A DNA stretch of 60,513 nt from Clostridia bacterium (GTDB taxonomy: Bacteria; Bacillota; Clostridia; Oscillospirales; CAG-272). A program made the translations under genes and the position numbers. The stretch is from positions 1 to 60,513 of the forward strand of contig JAFQPR010000078.1 in the NCBI GenBank assembly GCA_017411605.1. Direction: 5' to 3'. Positions 34,621-44,178 of this stretch are shown here, piece after piece. The first letter of the stretch is position 1, and the number at the start of each line of letters is the position of its first letter. Below the pieces are notes generated by a model that saw only the letters and a list, made by a program, of their open reading frames with translations, did no database searches and was not told where the DNA came from.

Positions 34621-37020
34621 ATGACGTTTCGTGAATTTGCAAAGGATAATCTCGTAATACTTGACGGCGGTATGGGAAGCCTTCTTGATGGCTACGGTAT
34701 GCTTCCCGGAGAAGCGCCCGAGGAATGGAATATTTCTCATCCCGAGATTATTACAAGTATCCACAGAGCATATTTTGATGCGGGAAGCAACGTAATAAAT
34801 ACCAATACTTTTGGCGCAAATCTTCTCAAATACGCTGAAGAGGAGCTTGAAAAAATTGTGTCAGCCGCGCTTGGGTGCGCTAAGGCTGCCCGAAATAGCT
34901 CAAAAAGCAAAAAAGAAAAGTTTATAGCGATAGATATAGGTCCTACGGGCAGACTTCTTAAGCCCTTCGGTAACCTTGATTTTGAGGAAGCTTACCGCTC
35001 GTTTTGCAAAACCGTAACCCTGGGTGAGAAATACGGAGCCGATCTTATAGTTATAGAAACTATGAACGATTCGTATGAAACGAAGGCTGCATTGCTTGCC
35101 GCAAAGGATAGCTCGACTCTTCCCGTAATCGTAACCAATGCTTACGGAAGCGACGGTAAGCTGCTCTCGGGTGCGTCACCCGAAGCTATGGTAGCTATAC
35201 TTGAAGGTATGGGAGCGGATTATATTGGAGCAAATTGCTCCTTAGGTCCCAATGCATTGCTCGGGGTTATAGGAAAGATAATAAGTGAAAGCTCGCTCCC
35301 GTGCGTGTTTAAGCCTAACGCGGGACTCCCCGAGATAGTGGACGGAAAAACGGTCTATAATCTTGATGCGGAATCGTTTGCCGAAGAGGTTTACACCGCG
35401 GTAAAAATGGGCGCGAGAATAGTTGGCGGTTGCTGCGGAACAACTCCCGAATATATTTTCGCTCTATGCCAAAGGCTTGAGGGGGTGAGCCCCTGTAAAA
35501 TCACCCCCAAACACAACACGGTCATCACCTCTTACTGTAAAGCTCATAGCTTTGACGGAAAAATAACTTTGATAGGTGAAAGAATTAATCCGACGGGTAA
35601 AAAACGTCTTCGCACCGCAGTCGAGGGGTGCGATATTGACTATATCGTAAATATCGCAGTTGATGAAGAGGTGCTTGGGGCTCACGCTCTTGACGTTAAC
35701 GTCGGAGCTCCCGGATGTGATGAAGTTGTGTTTCTGCCCAATATTATATCCGCAATTCAGTATTCCGTGCCACTCCCGTTGGTTATTGACACTTCGAACC
35801 CCGATGCTATGGAAGCAGCGCTCAGAGTGTATAACGGTAAAGCTTTAATTAACTCGGTCAACGGTAAGCGAGAGTCTATGGAAAGAATATTTCCGCTTAT
35901 GAAAAGATACGGCGGAGCGGTAATCGCATTGACTCTTGATGAAGCAGGAATCCCAAATACGGTTTCGGGAAGAATGAACATAGCAAAGAAGATACTTGAG
36001 GTAGCCGAAAGCTATGGTATTGACAAAAAAGATATTATCTTCGATCCCCTCGCGATGGCGGTAAGCGTTGATAAAAACAGCGCGCGTGTTACTCTTGAAA
36101 CAGTCAGACTGATCAAAACCGAGCTTGGCTGTCATACCTCGCTCGGCGTATCTAATATATCGTTTGGATTACCGAAGAGAGAGGCGATAAATTCCGCGTT
36201 CTTCTCGATGGCATTGGAATCAGGTCTTTCTGCGGCTATTATGAATCCCGCATCCTCCGAGATGATGAAAACTTATTATGCATCGCAAGCGCTTCTCGGC
36301 TTTGACGATAATTTTGAAAGCTTTGTTTCAGCATCAGAGTTTTTCGAAACGTCTGACGGTAAGGCGATAAAGCTTACCGATAATAAGGTCAGCTGCCAAA
36401 ATCTAACCGATGCAATTGTAAAAGGATTTAAGGAAAGCGCAGCCGCGCTTACACGTGAGCTCTTGAAGTCCAAGGAGTCAATGAGTATTATTACCGAGGA
36501 TATAATTCCTGCCCTTGATACTGTCGGCAAAGGATTTGAGGAGGGGAAGATTTTTCTACCGGGGCTTCTTCTTTCAGCCGAAACTGCAAAATGCGCTTTT
36601 GAAGAAATAAAACTGATTATGCCAAAATCCGAGTCAAAGCGCACGGTCAGCATTGTAATAGCGACAGTAAAGGGAGATGTTCACGATATAGGCAAAAATA
36701 TCGTAAAGCTGCTCCTTGAGAATTATGGTTTTGAGGTTATAGATCTCGGAAAGGACGTTCCGCCCGAGAATATTTTGGGAGCGGCCAAAGAAAATTGCGC
36801 AGATATTGTTGCGCTCTCGGCTCTTATGACAACGACAATCCCTGCAATGGAAGAGACGGTAAAGCTCATTCGCAAAGAATTACCGCAGGCAAAGGTTATC
36901 GTAGGCGGCGCGGTTCTTAATGCGGAATATGCGAAAAAGCTAGGTGCCGATTTTTACGGCAAGGATGCAATGTCAGCAGTCCGTTATGCGGAAATGGTAG
37001 AAAAAGAAAAAAATAAATAA
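34621..37020 (+). CDS. metH: Cobalamin-dependent methionine synthase without reactivation domain
   Basis: 799 residues. Domain order: homocysteine-binding barrel (about 1-290) with zinc ligands in GANCSLGP and GGCCGT; methyl-THF pterin-binding barrel (about 310-580, LIGERINPTGKKRLR, DVNVGAPG); cap and B12-binding domains (about 590-795) with the cobalamin His in DVHDIGKNI. It makes methionine from homocysteine. The C-terminal AdoMet-activation domain of E. coli MetH (about 300 residues) is missing, so reductive reactivation must be done by another protein. The start at 34621 has AAGGA 7 bp upstream; ATGs at 34603 and 34606 overlap the metF stop and are alternatives. Confidence 0.93.
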   Translation: MTFREFAKDNLVILDGGMGSLLDGYGMLPGEAPEEWNISHPEIITSIHRAYFDAGSNVINTNTFGANLLKYAEEELEKIVSAALGCAKAARNSSKSKKEKFIAIDIGPTGRLLKPFGNLDFEEAYRSFCKTVTLGEKYGADLIVIETMNDSYETKAALLAAKDSSTLPVIVTNAYGSDGKLLSGASPEAMVAILEGMGADYIGANCSLGPNALLGVIGKIISESSLPCVFKPNAGLPEIVDGKTVYNLDAESFAEEVYTAVKMGARIVGGCCGTTPEYIFALCQRLEGVSPCKITPKHNTVITSYCKAHSFDGKITLIGERINPTGKKRLRTAVEGCDIDYIVNIAVDEEVLGAHALDVNVGAPGCDEVVFLPNIISAIQYSVPLPLVIDTSNPDAMEAALRVYNGKALINSVNGKRESMERIFPLMKRYGGAVIALTLDEAGIPNTVSGRMNIAKKILEVAESYGIDKKDIIFDPLAMAVSVDKNSARVTLETVRLIKTELGCHTSLGVSNISFGLPKREAINSAFFSMALESGLSAAIMNPASSEMMKTYYASQALLGFDDNFESFVSASEFFETSDGKAIKLTDNKVSCQNLTDAIVKGFKESAAALTRELLKSKESMSIITEDIIPALDTVGKGFEEGKIFLPGLLLSAETAKCAFEEIKLIMPKSESKRTVSIVIATVKGDVHDIGKNIVKLLLENYGFEVIDLGKDVPPENILGAAKENCADIVALSALMTTTIPAMEETVKLIRKELPQAKVIVGGAVLNAEYAKKLGADFYGKDAMSAVRYAEMVEKEKNK

Positions 37021-37038
37021 TAACCGATAATTCAAAAA

Positions 37039-37108
37039 ACAGCAGAAGCTTTGATATCGATATGCAACACGAATGTTTTGTTTCGCATATCAACTAAGCT
37101 TCTGCTGT
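37039..37108. terminator. Terminator between convergent genes
   Basis: Arms ACAGCAGAAGCTT (37039-37051) and AAGCTTCTGCTGT (37096-37108), with an inner GATATGC/GCATATC pair. Preceded by an A-run (T-run on the minus strand), so best for the leftward lipase unit. Confidence 0.8.
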
Positions 37109-37120
37109 CTTTATGTAATT

Positions 37121-37897
37121 TTAAAAGCCCATTTCGCTAAGCTCGTCGCAAACCTTTTTATAGAAATCGAAGATCCTTTCTCTCTGCTTTTTTCTTGCGG
37201 CAAAATCGACTAACTGTGCGTGAGAAACGGATATATCGAGGCATTCTCCGCGATAATTGCCGAATTTTGCGCTCTCGCGTGAAACAAGTCCGTCGTTTTC
37301 CGTTTTTTCGCACCTCATATAGATTTTTCTAGGTATAGCCATAACAAAGCAGTCCCTGCTTCGCTCTAGTGTTGCGGAAAAGCTCTGGCAATAAACCTTG
37401 TCGGAGAAGCAAAGTGTTTCCTCTGCGGCATCCGAGCTTCGGAGCTGATAGCAAGCCGTCATAGCATCGGGATGCTTATCACCGAGCAATTTATAAAATG
37501 AATTGATAAAGAAAGCGATGAACTTTTTTATCCAATTCGGTAATTTCCAGATAAGAGATGCTATGGCAGAGCCGCGGTGAGGAGTTGCAAGAGTAGTTAA
37601 GGATGCAATTTTTTCTTCCATACCAAGATGCGTTATCAAATACTTTGAGTCGAGTCCGCCTTTAGAGTGACCGATGAGGTTTACTTTTTCGGCTCCTGTT
37701 TCGGAAAGCACCTTAAGTATATATTCCTTGAGCTGCTCAGCGTTTGTTTCGATAGAACCGAAGCCGTCATGAGTCGCAACATAAACGTTGTGTCCCGCAT
37801 CGTCAAGAACTTTTTCTATTTTGCCAAAGGCTCGAAATCTCTTACTGTGTCTGATCATCAAGCCGTGAACTAAAATAATAGGATATTTGCAAGCCAT
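37121..37897 (-). CDS. Alpha/beta-hydrolase, lipase-like
   Basis: 258 residues. Cytoplasmic-looking alpha/beta-hydrolase of the bacterial lipase type: oxyanion segment YPIILVHGLM at the N terminus, nucleophile elbow GHSKGGLDSKY, the LATPHRGS segment typical of triacylglycerol lipases and a late NDGLVS Asp-containing segment plus SHAQLVDF His. There is no signal peptide, so it may act on intracellular or membrane lipids. The start at 37897 has GGAG 8 bp upstream; the upstream Met at 37921 lacks this. The SD lies inside a leader inverted repeat (37901-37977). Confidence 0.85.
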   Translation of the reverse strand: MACKYPIILVHGLMIRHSKRFRAFGKIEKVLDDAGHNVYVATHDGFGSIETNAEQLKEYILKVLSETGAEKVNLIGHSKGGLDSKYLITHLGMEEKIASLTTLATPHRGSAIASLIWKLPNWIKKFIAFFINSFYKLLGDKHPDAMTACYQLRSSDAAEETLCFSDKVYCQSFSATLERSRDCFVMAIPRKIYMRCEKTENDGLVSRESAKFGNYRGECLDISVSHAQLVDFAARKKQRERIFDFYKKVCDELSEMGF

Positions 37898-37900
37898 ACC

Positions 37901-37977
37901 GTTTTCTCCATTCCGCAGCATTATATATATGCCAGATAACTTCTTATATCATAATTATAATGCCTGACGGAGAAAAC
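37901..37977 (-). promoter_or_regulatory. Leader hairpin masking the lipase SD
   Basis: On the plus strand GTTTTCTCC (37901-37909) and GCATTATA (37918-37925) pair with TATAATGC (37956-37963) and GGAGAAAAC (37969-37977). In the leftward mRNA the SD (GGAG) sits in the 3' arm just before the ATG at 37897, so the folded leader would hide it. No T-run follows, which argues against a plain terminator. Confidence 0.55.
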
Positions 37978-38027
37978 TTCAAGACGATAGTGCAATTTTT
38001 AATAATTTATAATAGAAAATTTAAAAT

Positions 38028-39485
38028 TTATAGCAATATGCAGATAAGTCCCGATGCGCCTTCGTTAATAATGCGTTCAAGTGTCTGGCTCATTTTTCTG
38101 CGTGATTCGTCGGGCATATGAGTAAGCTTTGCGCACATATCGTCATTAACTAGCTCGTAAAGCGACCTGCCGAACATCTTTGACGCAAGAAGACACTTCG
38201 GGTCTTCGTCGTATTCGGCGTTCATATGCTTAATGACCTCTTCCGATTGCTCCTCAGAGCCAAAGGTTGGGCAAACGTCTGCGCGTATTTTAGTCTTAAT
38301 CATATGTATGGACTCGGCTTCTGCGGAAACCTTGATCCCGTATCCCGATCCTTGCTTGACAAGCTCGGGCTCGGATAGCATAAGCTCATCTGCCGAGGGC
38401 ATAACTATACCGTATCCGCTCGTCTTTACCTCATCAAGCGCATCCTTTATCTTTTCATATTCCTTTTTCGCTTCCGCCATACTTATAACGGCAGAGAAGA
38501 GCTCCTTATCGTTTGAGAATTCCGTTCCCGAAAGCTCGCTCATTGCGGCGTAGTATTTTTCTCTCGGAACTGTTATTTCGAACTCGCCGACACCGCATCC
38601 GGCATCAAGCGATACCTGTGCAATATCATTGTATTCCTTGGTGAGTCGTGCCGTGTCGCTGAATTTGCGCGCGCTATCGGTAATCGCTTCGACCTTTTCC
38701 ATAATAGCAAGATTTATCTCGTGCTCATCGGGAAGAAGGGAAGTCCATTCGGGGAGAGTAAAGTTTAATTCTCTTATTGGAAATTCGCCGAGGGTCTGCC
38801 CGAGAATTGCGGATACGTCATCTGCGTTGATTTCCGTGCAATTAACGAGTGCAACGGGCACGGAGTATTTTTCCTCAAGCTCTGCGGCAAGCTTATGCGC
38901 TTCTGCGGTTGTTGGCGCAGCAGAGTTCAAAATGATTGTAAACGGCTTTCCCGATTCCTTAAGCTCGCGCGCCACTCTTTCTTCAGCGGCAATATAGCTT
39001 TCACGCGGAATATCGGTGATACTTCCGTCGGTCGTTACCAGCATAGCGATAGTGGAATGCTCGCGCGTTACCTTTTCTGTACCTATCTCTGCCGCTTTTG
39101 CGAACGGCATAGGCTCACTTGACCACGGAGTTATAACCGTACGCCACTCTCCGTCTTCCTCAGCGCCAAGCGCACCGTCAACCATATATCCGACGCAATC
39201 AATTAAGCGTACGTTAAGGTCTGTTCCGTCGATATTTACTTTTACAGCCTCACCGGGAACAAATTTCGGCTCTGTGGTTGTTATAGTTTTGCCCGAGCCG
39301 CTCTGCGGAATTTCATCAAGCGTGCGCTCACGCTCGTATTCATCTTCGATATTTGGAATAACAATACTTTCTATAAAACGGTGAATAAACGTTGATTTTC
39401 CTGTTCTAACGGGACCGACGACTCCGACGTAAATATCTCCGCCTGTCCTTTTTGCTATCGTTTCGTAGATTTGGTTTTCGCTCAT
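38028..39485 (-). CDS. spoIVA: Stage IV sporulation protein A
   Basis: 485 residues, the family length. SpoIVA is an ATPase that polymerises on the forespore surface as the base of the spore coat. The N-terminal Walker A is GPVRTGKST with VIPNIEDEYERERTLDEIPQ next to it, the middle domain is intact, and the C-terminal end SGLICILL is the membrane-contact tail typical of SpoIVA. The start at 39485 has GGAG 8 bp upstream. A candidate sigma-E promoter lies upstream. Its presence shows an endospore-forming lineage. Confidence 0.95.
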   Translation of the reverse strand: MSENQIYETIAKRTGGDIYVGVVGPVRTGKSTFIHRFIESIVIPNIEDEYERERTLDEIPQSGSGKTITTTEPKFVPGEAVKVNIDGTDLNVRLIDCVGYMVDGALGAEEDGEWRTVITPWSSEPMPFAKAAEIGTEKVTREHSTIAMLVTTDGSITDIPRESYIAAEERVARELKESGKPFTIILNSAAPTTAEAHKLAAELEEKYSVPVALVNCTEINADDVSAILGQTLGEFPIRELNFTLPEWTSLLPDEHEINLAIMEKVEAITDSARKFSDTARLTKEYNDIAQVSLDAGCGVGEFEITVPREKYYAAMSELSGTEFSNDKELFSAVISMAEAKKEYEKIKDALDEVKTSGYGIVMPSADELMLSEPELVKQGSGYGIKVSAEAESIHMIKTKIRADVCPTFGSEEQSEEVIKHMNAEYDEDPKCLLASKMFGRSLYELVNDDMCAKLTHMPDESRRKMSQTLERIINEGASGLICILL

Positions 39486-39517
39486 CTTTCGTCTCCTTTT
39501 CAAGATGCTTTTACCAA

Positions 39518-39547
39518 ATCATATGCCGTACCCGATTGAAAAATGAC
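39518..39547 (-). promoter_or_regulatory. Candidate sigma-E promoter of spoIVA
   Basis: On the minus strand GTCATTTT (39540-39547), 14 bp, CATATGAT (39518-39525). The -10 fits CATAnnnT. In Bacillus spoIVA is sigma-E dependent; here this is inferred from the match. Confidence 0.45.
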
Positions 39548-39559
39548 AAACTATAAGAA

Positions 39560-39610
39560 AGCTCTCCGTAATCAAGCGAAAATTCGGATAATCGCTTGCG
39601 ACGGAGAGCT
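39560..39610 (-). terminator. Terminator of the GH2 unit
   Basis: Arms AGCTCTCCGT (39560-39569) and ACGGAGAGCT (39601-39610), inner AAGCGA/TCGCTT. Just past the GH2 stop on the minus strand. Confidence 0.7.
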
Positions 39611-39616
39611 AAATAT

Positions 39617-41353
39617 TTACTTTTTAGAATTCACGGCAATGTCAAATTCGCGATACAAGCACTCGTTTGCTTCGCGCATTTTACTCTCGTCGATCTTAAC
39701 TACGCGTCTGTCATACGTGATAAGACCGTTCGTTTCATCCTCAACGTCGGATATCTGAGTGTATACTGTACCGCAAAGTCCGTCTTTTATGAGCGGAGCT
39801 GTTCCTTCCGTATAAAGCTTATATACCGCATCGGTAAAGCTTTCCTTGTCGCGGTAAATAGAATATCCGTAATTCTTCTTACCGAAAAGATGTCTGTCAA
39901 CACGAAGAGAAAATCCGCCGAACTCACTTAAGAAAAAAGGTCTGCCGTTAGGCTTCTTGATATAAGGCATCTTGAAGTATATATGCCTCGAGTCAAGGTC
40001 GCTTTCTTTACCGTAAAACCAGCCCGAGGTCGCATCAATAAATCTTGTGGAGTCGATTTTCTTAAGTTTATTATATACTTCATCGGGACAAAATTCGCCC
40101 CATCCCTCGTTAAAAACGGTATAGAGGCATACCGATGGCGTGTTATATAGGAGCTTTGCCGTCTTTTCCATTTCCGTAAGAAATATGCGTCTTGCCTCGT
40201 TGTTTCTGTGTCTTAGCTTCGGCAGCATCTTTTTTAAACCTATAGTCGGAAGCGCCGTATCAAGAATGAATGAATATGAGGAATTATTGACCATATCCTG
40301 GAAAACTATCATGCCAAGCTTGTCACAGAGATAGTAGAATATCATAGGTTCAATCTTGATATGCTTACGAAGCGTGTTAAATCCAAGTCGCTTTGCAAGA
40401 AGGATATCATCTTCATATCCTGCGGCGGTTGCAGGTAGAAAAATACCGTCCGGGTAATATCCCTGGTCGAGAAGAGCAGAGAAGAAATACGGCTCACCGT
40501 TGAGACACATACGTTTCTTTCCGTTTACTTCCGTAATTGAAAGTGAACGGAGAGCGAAATAGCTTTCTATACGGTCATACTCGGTTTCGATATAAAACCT
40601 ATAAAGATAAGGTGTATCGGGAGTCCAGAGCTTGGCGTCTTTTGGCTCTACCGTAACTGTGTTACACTTAAATTCAAATGTTTCGCCGCTATCTATGAGA
40701 ACGAGCTTTGCACTTTCTGCCTCGGAATTAATCGTTACTTTTGCGTTTTTACTGTTTTGCTCTATACTGATTGAAAGAATAGCCTTTTTGGGCAAGCTCT
40801 CAATCCAAACGGTTTGCCATATCCCGGATACGGGAGTATACCACATTCCGCCGCGCTTATCCTTTTGCTTTCCGTAGGGGTACTTTTTCGATAACGCATC
40901 CTTCGCGATAACGACGAGCTCGTTGTCCGTGCCCCGAAGATGATCCGTGATATCAAAGGAGAAAGGAATATATCCACCGCGGTTTTCACCTACAAAGCTT
41001 CCGTTAAGATAAACCTTGCATACCTGGTCTACCGCGCCGAAGTAGAGGATAACTCGATCCTTCATAAAGCCGCTTGGCAGAGTAAAATACCTTCTGTAAG
41101 CAAGGTAACTTTTTTTAGGCATCCTGCGTTCTATTCCCGAGAGAATACTTTCGGGCGGGAAAGGGACAATAATTGTTTCGGTATATTTTTCGGGTATATT
41201 ATCTTTACTTATAACCTCAAAATCCCATCTTCCGTTAAGAGAGAAGAATGAATCTCTGACAAAGGCAGGGCGTGGATATATATTCCACGGATGATCATAG
41301 TCCATCTTCTCGGCATACGGAGTTATCAAGGTCGTATAAACAGAGTCTTTCAT
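39617..41353 (-). CDS. Glycoside hydrolase family 2 enzyme
   Basis: 578 residues. Domain order as in GH2: sugar-binding jelly roll (about 1-190), immunoglobulin-like domain (about 190-290), TIM barrel (about 290-578). The acid/base Glu lies in FNEGWGEF and the nucleophile Glu in FLSEFGG. No signal peptide, so it probably acts inside the cell on imported oligosaccharides; beta-galactosidase, beta-glucuronidase or beta-mannosidase activity cannot be told apart. It lacks C-terminal accessory domains. GGAG precedes the ATG; the CPBP protease gene lies 15 bp upstream. Confidence 0.88.
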   Translation of the reverse strand: MKDSVYTTLITPYAEKMDYDHPWNIYPRPAFVRDSFFSLNGRWDFEVISKDNIPEKYTETIIVPFPPESILSGIERRMPKKSYLAYRRYFTLPSGFMKDRVILYFGAVDQVCKVYLNGSFVGENRGGYIPFSFDITDHLRGTDNELVVIAKDALSKKYPYGKQKDKRGGMWYTPVSGIWQTVWIESLPKKAILSISIEQNSKNAKVTINSEAESAKLVLIDSGETFEFKCNTVTVEPKDAKLWTPDTPYLYRFYIETEYDRIESYFALRSLSITEVNGKKRMCLNGEPYFFSALLDQGYYPDGIFLPATAAGYEDDILLAKRLGFNTLRKHIKIEPMIFYYLCDKLGMIVFQDMVNNSSYSFILDTALPTIGLKKMLPKLRHRNNEARRIFLTEMEKTAKLLYNTPSVCLYTVFNEGWGEFCPDEVYNKLKKIDSTRFIDATSGWFYGKESDLDSRHIYFKMPYIKKPNGRPFFLSEFGGFSLRVDRHLFGKKNYGYSIYRDKESFTDAVYKLYTEGTAPLIKDGLCGTVYTQISDVEDETNGLITYDRRVVKIDESKMREANECLYREFDIAVNSKK

Positions 41354-41368
41354 ATTTTTCTCCGAATG

Positions 41369-42454
41369 CTATGCCACAAAAATATTTAAAACCATAGTAG
41401 CTGCCATAAGAATTATAAACAGTATCACTCCCGTGTTTCCGAGAATAACGGCGGCGCGGCGGCGCTTCGGGATGAGAATTTCGCATCTGTCCGAAACAAA
41501 TATTCTGCGTCTTCTCTTAATAAGGAAAACAAATCCCGTTATTGCTATAGCCATCTGTATAAAAGAATAAGTGCCTACGATTAGAGCAAGGCGGCTGAAT
41601 TCCGCCTGATCGTACTCACCGCCTACGGCTATGATCTCCATGATCTCGAGGTATCTCTCCATATAATCAACTAAGGGAAGCGGTACGATAGAGCCGAGGA
41701 AATTGAGTATCATATGAATACCGATGGGATAAAGTATATTCGAAGTTTTAGAATAAACGTAAGCAAGCAGAAGTCCAAGGAGCGTTGCGTAGAAGAGCTG
41801 ATAGAGGTTTCCGTGGAAGATGCCGAATGCGATTGCGGAAACGAAGATAGCAACTCTGTCACCGTACATTCCGAGCTTATCCATAAGCAGCTTTCTGAAA
41901 ATAAGCTCTTCAACAATAGGACCGATAATTACCGCAACAACGAAAATAACCCATACAGGAGAATTTTCAATAAGCTCTGACGTCGTATTTGTTATATCTC
42001 TGCCGAGAAAAGCACCTATTACCGCATTAAGGTATGTTCCTATAAGATTTCCTATCATCATAAGAGCTTCCGCTACCGCGATAAGAATAAAGAACTCTGA
42101 TGCTTTAAGCTTTGATTTTGTTCTTGTAACGCTTCTCATCTTGCGAATGATAAGATAGAATATCGGAAAGGCAATGATATACATTGCAAAAACGTTCAAT
42201 CCCCAGATATAAAGCTTATGCGCGAAAATAGCTTCAGCCTTGTCCGGCAGGGCAAAAGTTATTATAAGCTCGGCTGCGATAGCGATTATATTTGCAGCAA
42301 GCATATATACAAAAACTGCAAGGAAGAAGCGTGAGAATCTTCCTCGTGCTCGCTTTTCATCCATTATAGTGAAGTCATCCCATCTTGGTGTGGAATAATA
42401 AGTACCGCCGGAGTATTCACCGCCTCCGCGTTGTTCAAAATCATTGTGATCCAT
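41369..42454 (-). CDS. CPBP-family intramembrane glutamic protease
   Basis: 361 residues, about eight membrane helices. The Abi/CAAX-protease motifs are EELIFRKLL (Glu-Glu and Arg), FGIFHGN (His) and GIHMILNF (His/Asn), all intact. An N-terminal cytosolic stretch of about 40 residues is rich in Gly and Tyr. Family members process prenylated or other membrane substrates, or bacteriocin-related peptides; no bacteriocin gene is seen nearby. AGGAGGT-like CGGAGG precedes the ATG. Confidence 0.88.
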   Translation of the reverse strand: MDHNDFEQRGGGEYSGGTYYSTPRWDDFTIMDEKRARGRFSRFFLAVFVYMLAANIIAIAAELIITFALPDKAEAIFAHKLYIWGLNVFAMYIIAFPIFYLIIRKMRSVTRTKSKLKASEFFILIAVAEALMMIGNLIGTYLNAVIGAFLGRDITNTTSELIENSPVWVIFVVAVIIGPIVEELIFRKLLMDKLGMYGDRVAIFVSAIAFGIFHGNLYQLFYATLLGLLLAYVYSKTSNILYPIGIHMILNFLGSIVPLPLVDYMERYLEIMEIIAVGGEYDQAEFSRLALIVGTYSFIQMAIAITGFVFLIKRRRRIFVSDRCEILIPKRRRAAVILGNTGVILFIILMAATMVLNIFVA

Positions 42455-42468
42455 AAAACACCTCCGTG

Positions 42469-42510
42469 TAGTGGTCTTTATATTGTACCACTAAATTGTG
42501 ATAAAAACAA
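42469..42510 (-). promoter_or_regulatory. CPBP promoter with inverted repeat
   Basis: On the minus strand TTGTTT (42505-42510), 17 bp, TACAAT (42482-42487). A 7-bp inverted repeat TAGTGGT (42469-42475)/ACCACTA (42487-42493) spans the -10 box and the start of the transcript, a position suited to a repressor. Confidence 0.5.
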
Positions 42511-42604
42511 TAATTTTATATGAACAAATAAATATTTATGAAAAAATGCTAAAAAGCAGATGCTTTTTTCGTTAAAAATTAGTTTTACAAAGTTGTTTTA
42601 TTGC

Positions 42605-42633
42605 TTGCAATGTCGGAATAATTATGGTAAAAT
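42605..42633 (+). promoter_or_regulatory. Promoter of the DUF1846 gene
   Basis: TTGCAA (42605-42610), 17 bp, TAAAAT (42628-42633). Confidence 0.6.
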
Positions 42634-42673
42634 TATTATGTATTTTTTAAAAAGACAAAGCAGAGGTAGAAAG

Positions 42674-44161
42674 ATGTTTAAACTCGGTTTTGATAATGAC
42701 AAATATTTAAAGCTTCAATCGGAAAAGATCAGAGAAAGAATTAATCTCTTTGGCGGAAAGCTTTACCTTGAGTTCGGAGGAAAGCTTTTCGATGATTTTC
42801 ACGCGTCGCGTGTTCTTCCGGGCTTTGCTCCCGATAGCAAGATAAAGATGCTTATCGAGCTCAAGGATGAGGCTGAGATAATTATCGCTATAAATACGGC
42901 TGATATAGAGAAGAATAAAGTAAGAGGAGACCTTGGTATAACATACGACCTTGATGTTCTTCGTTTAATCGACGCATTCCGTGGCTATGGGCTATATGTG
43001 GGCTCGGTTGTAATGACGAGATATAAGGATAATCCGATTGCCGAAGCATTTAAGAAAAAGCTCGAGGCACTCGGCATCAAAGTATATAAGCATTACGGAA
43101 TAGCAGGCTATCCTTACGATATTCCGCTTATTGCATCGGATGATGGTTTCGGTAAGAATGAATATGCCGAAACCACACGTTCACTTGTTGTAGTAACCGC
43201 TCCCGGTCCCGGCTCGGGTAAGCTTGCTACTTGTCTTTCGCAGATATACCACGAGAATAAGCGCGGAATTAAGTCGGGATATGCAAAGTTTGAGACCTTC
43301 CCGATATGGAATCTTCCGCTCTCTCATCCTGTAAATCTTGCGTATGAGGCGGCAACAGCAGATCTTGCCGACGTAAATATGATAGATCCCTTTCACCTTG
43401 AAGCATATGGGGTAACGACGGTAAATTATAACCGCGATGTTGAAGTTTTTCCTGTAGTTCGCTCTATGCTAAGAGGCATTCTTGGCGAATGTCCATATCA
43501 GTCGCCCACAGATATGGGCGTAAATATGGCAGGCTTTGCGATTTATGAGGATGAGGCTGTTTGCGTTGCCGCAAAGCAGGAGATACTTCGCCGTTATTAT
43601 GCTGCTCTCTGCAATCTAAGAAAGGGTAATGATAATGAAATAGAGGTTCATAAGATAGAGCTTCTTATCCGTCAGCTTACTATTGACGTAAACGAGGAGC
43701 GTAAATGTGTGAATGCCGCTCTCTTCCGTGCTGAAGAAACGGGAGCGCCCGCCGTTGCAATTGAGCTTAATGACGGTAGGATAGTTACGGGAAAAACTTC
43801 ATCTCTTCTCGGAGCATCCGCTGCTTGCCTGCTCAACGCTCTTAAGGCTATTGCCAATATTCCAAAGGAAAAGGATATTATATCCGAGCATATTCTCCGC
43901 CCGATACAGAAGCTTAAGACCGAAACTCTCGGCAATCATAACCCGAGACTTCACACGGATGAGGTACTTATCGCACTTTCAGTATCGGCGGCATACGACG
44001 ATGATGCAAAGCTTGCTATGAAGGTTCTGCCCGAGCTTCGCAATACCGAGGTGCATTCGACCGTTATTCTTTCTCAGGTCGATGAAAGCACCTTCCGCAA
44101 GCTTGGTATGCACCTTTCCTGCGAGCCAATGTATCAGACTAAGAAGCTCTACCATAATTAA
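42674..44161 (+). CDS. DUF1846 family protein
   Basis: 495 residues, the full length of DUF1846 proteins. The family is cytosolic and of unknown role; a P-loop-like segment [13 protein letters not shown] (about residue 178) supports nucleotide binding and the N terminus [19 protein letters not shown] is diagnostic. Structures of relatives have been linked to ATP-dependent enzymes, but no reaction is settled. AGAGG lies upstream of the ATG. The next gene follows after 17 bp in the same direction. Confidence 0.85.
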   Translation: MFKLGFDNDKYLKLQSEKIRERINLFGGKLYLEFGGKLFDDFHASRVLPGFAPDSKIKMLIELKDEAEIIIAINTADIEKNKVRGDLGITYDLDVLRLIDAFRGYGLYVGSVVMTRYKDNPIAEAFKKKLEALGIKVYKHYGIAGYPYDIPLIASDDGFGKNEYAETTRSLVVVTAPGPGSGKLATCLSQIYHENKRGIKSGYAKFETFPIWNLPLSHPVNLAYEAATADLADVNMIDPFHLEAYGVTTVNYNRDVEVFPVVRSMLRGILGECPYQSPTDMGVNMAGFAIYEDEAVCVAAKQEILRRYYAALCNLRKGNDNEIEVHKIELLIRQLTIDVNEERKCVNAALFRAEETGAPAVAIELNDGRIVTGKTSSLLGASAACLLNALKAIANIPKEKDIISEHILRPIQKLKTETLGNHNPRLHTDEVLIALSVSAAYDDDAKLAMKVLPELRNTEVHSTVILSQVDESTFRKLGMHLSCEPMYQTKKLYHN

Positions 44162-44178
44162 CTATAATATAGGTGAAA

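Noticed and set aside
39617-41353. Truncated GH2 pseudogene
   Set aside because: Shorter than LacZ, but both catalytic Glu residues and all three core domains are present.
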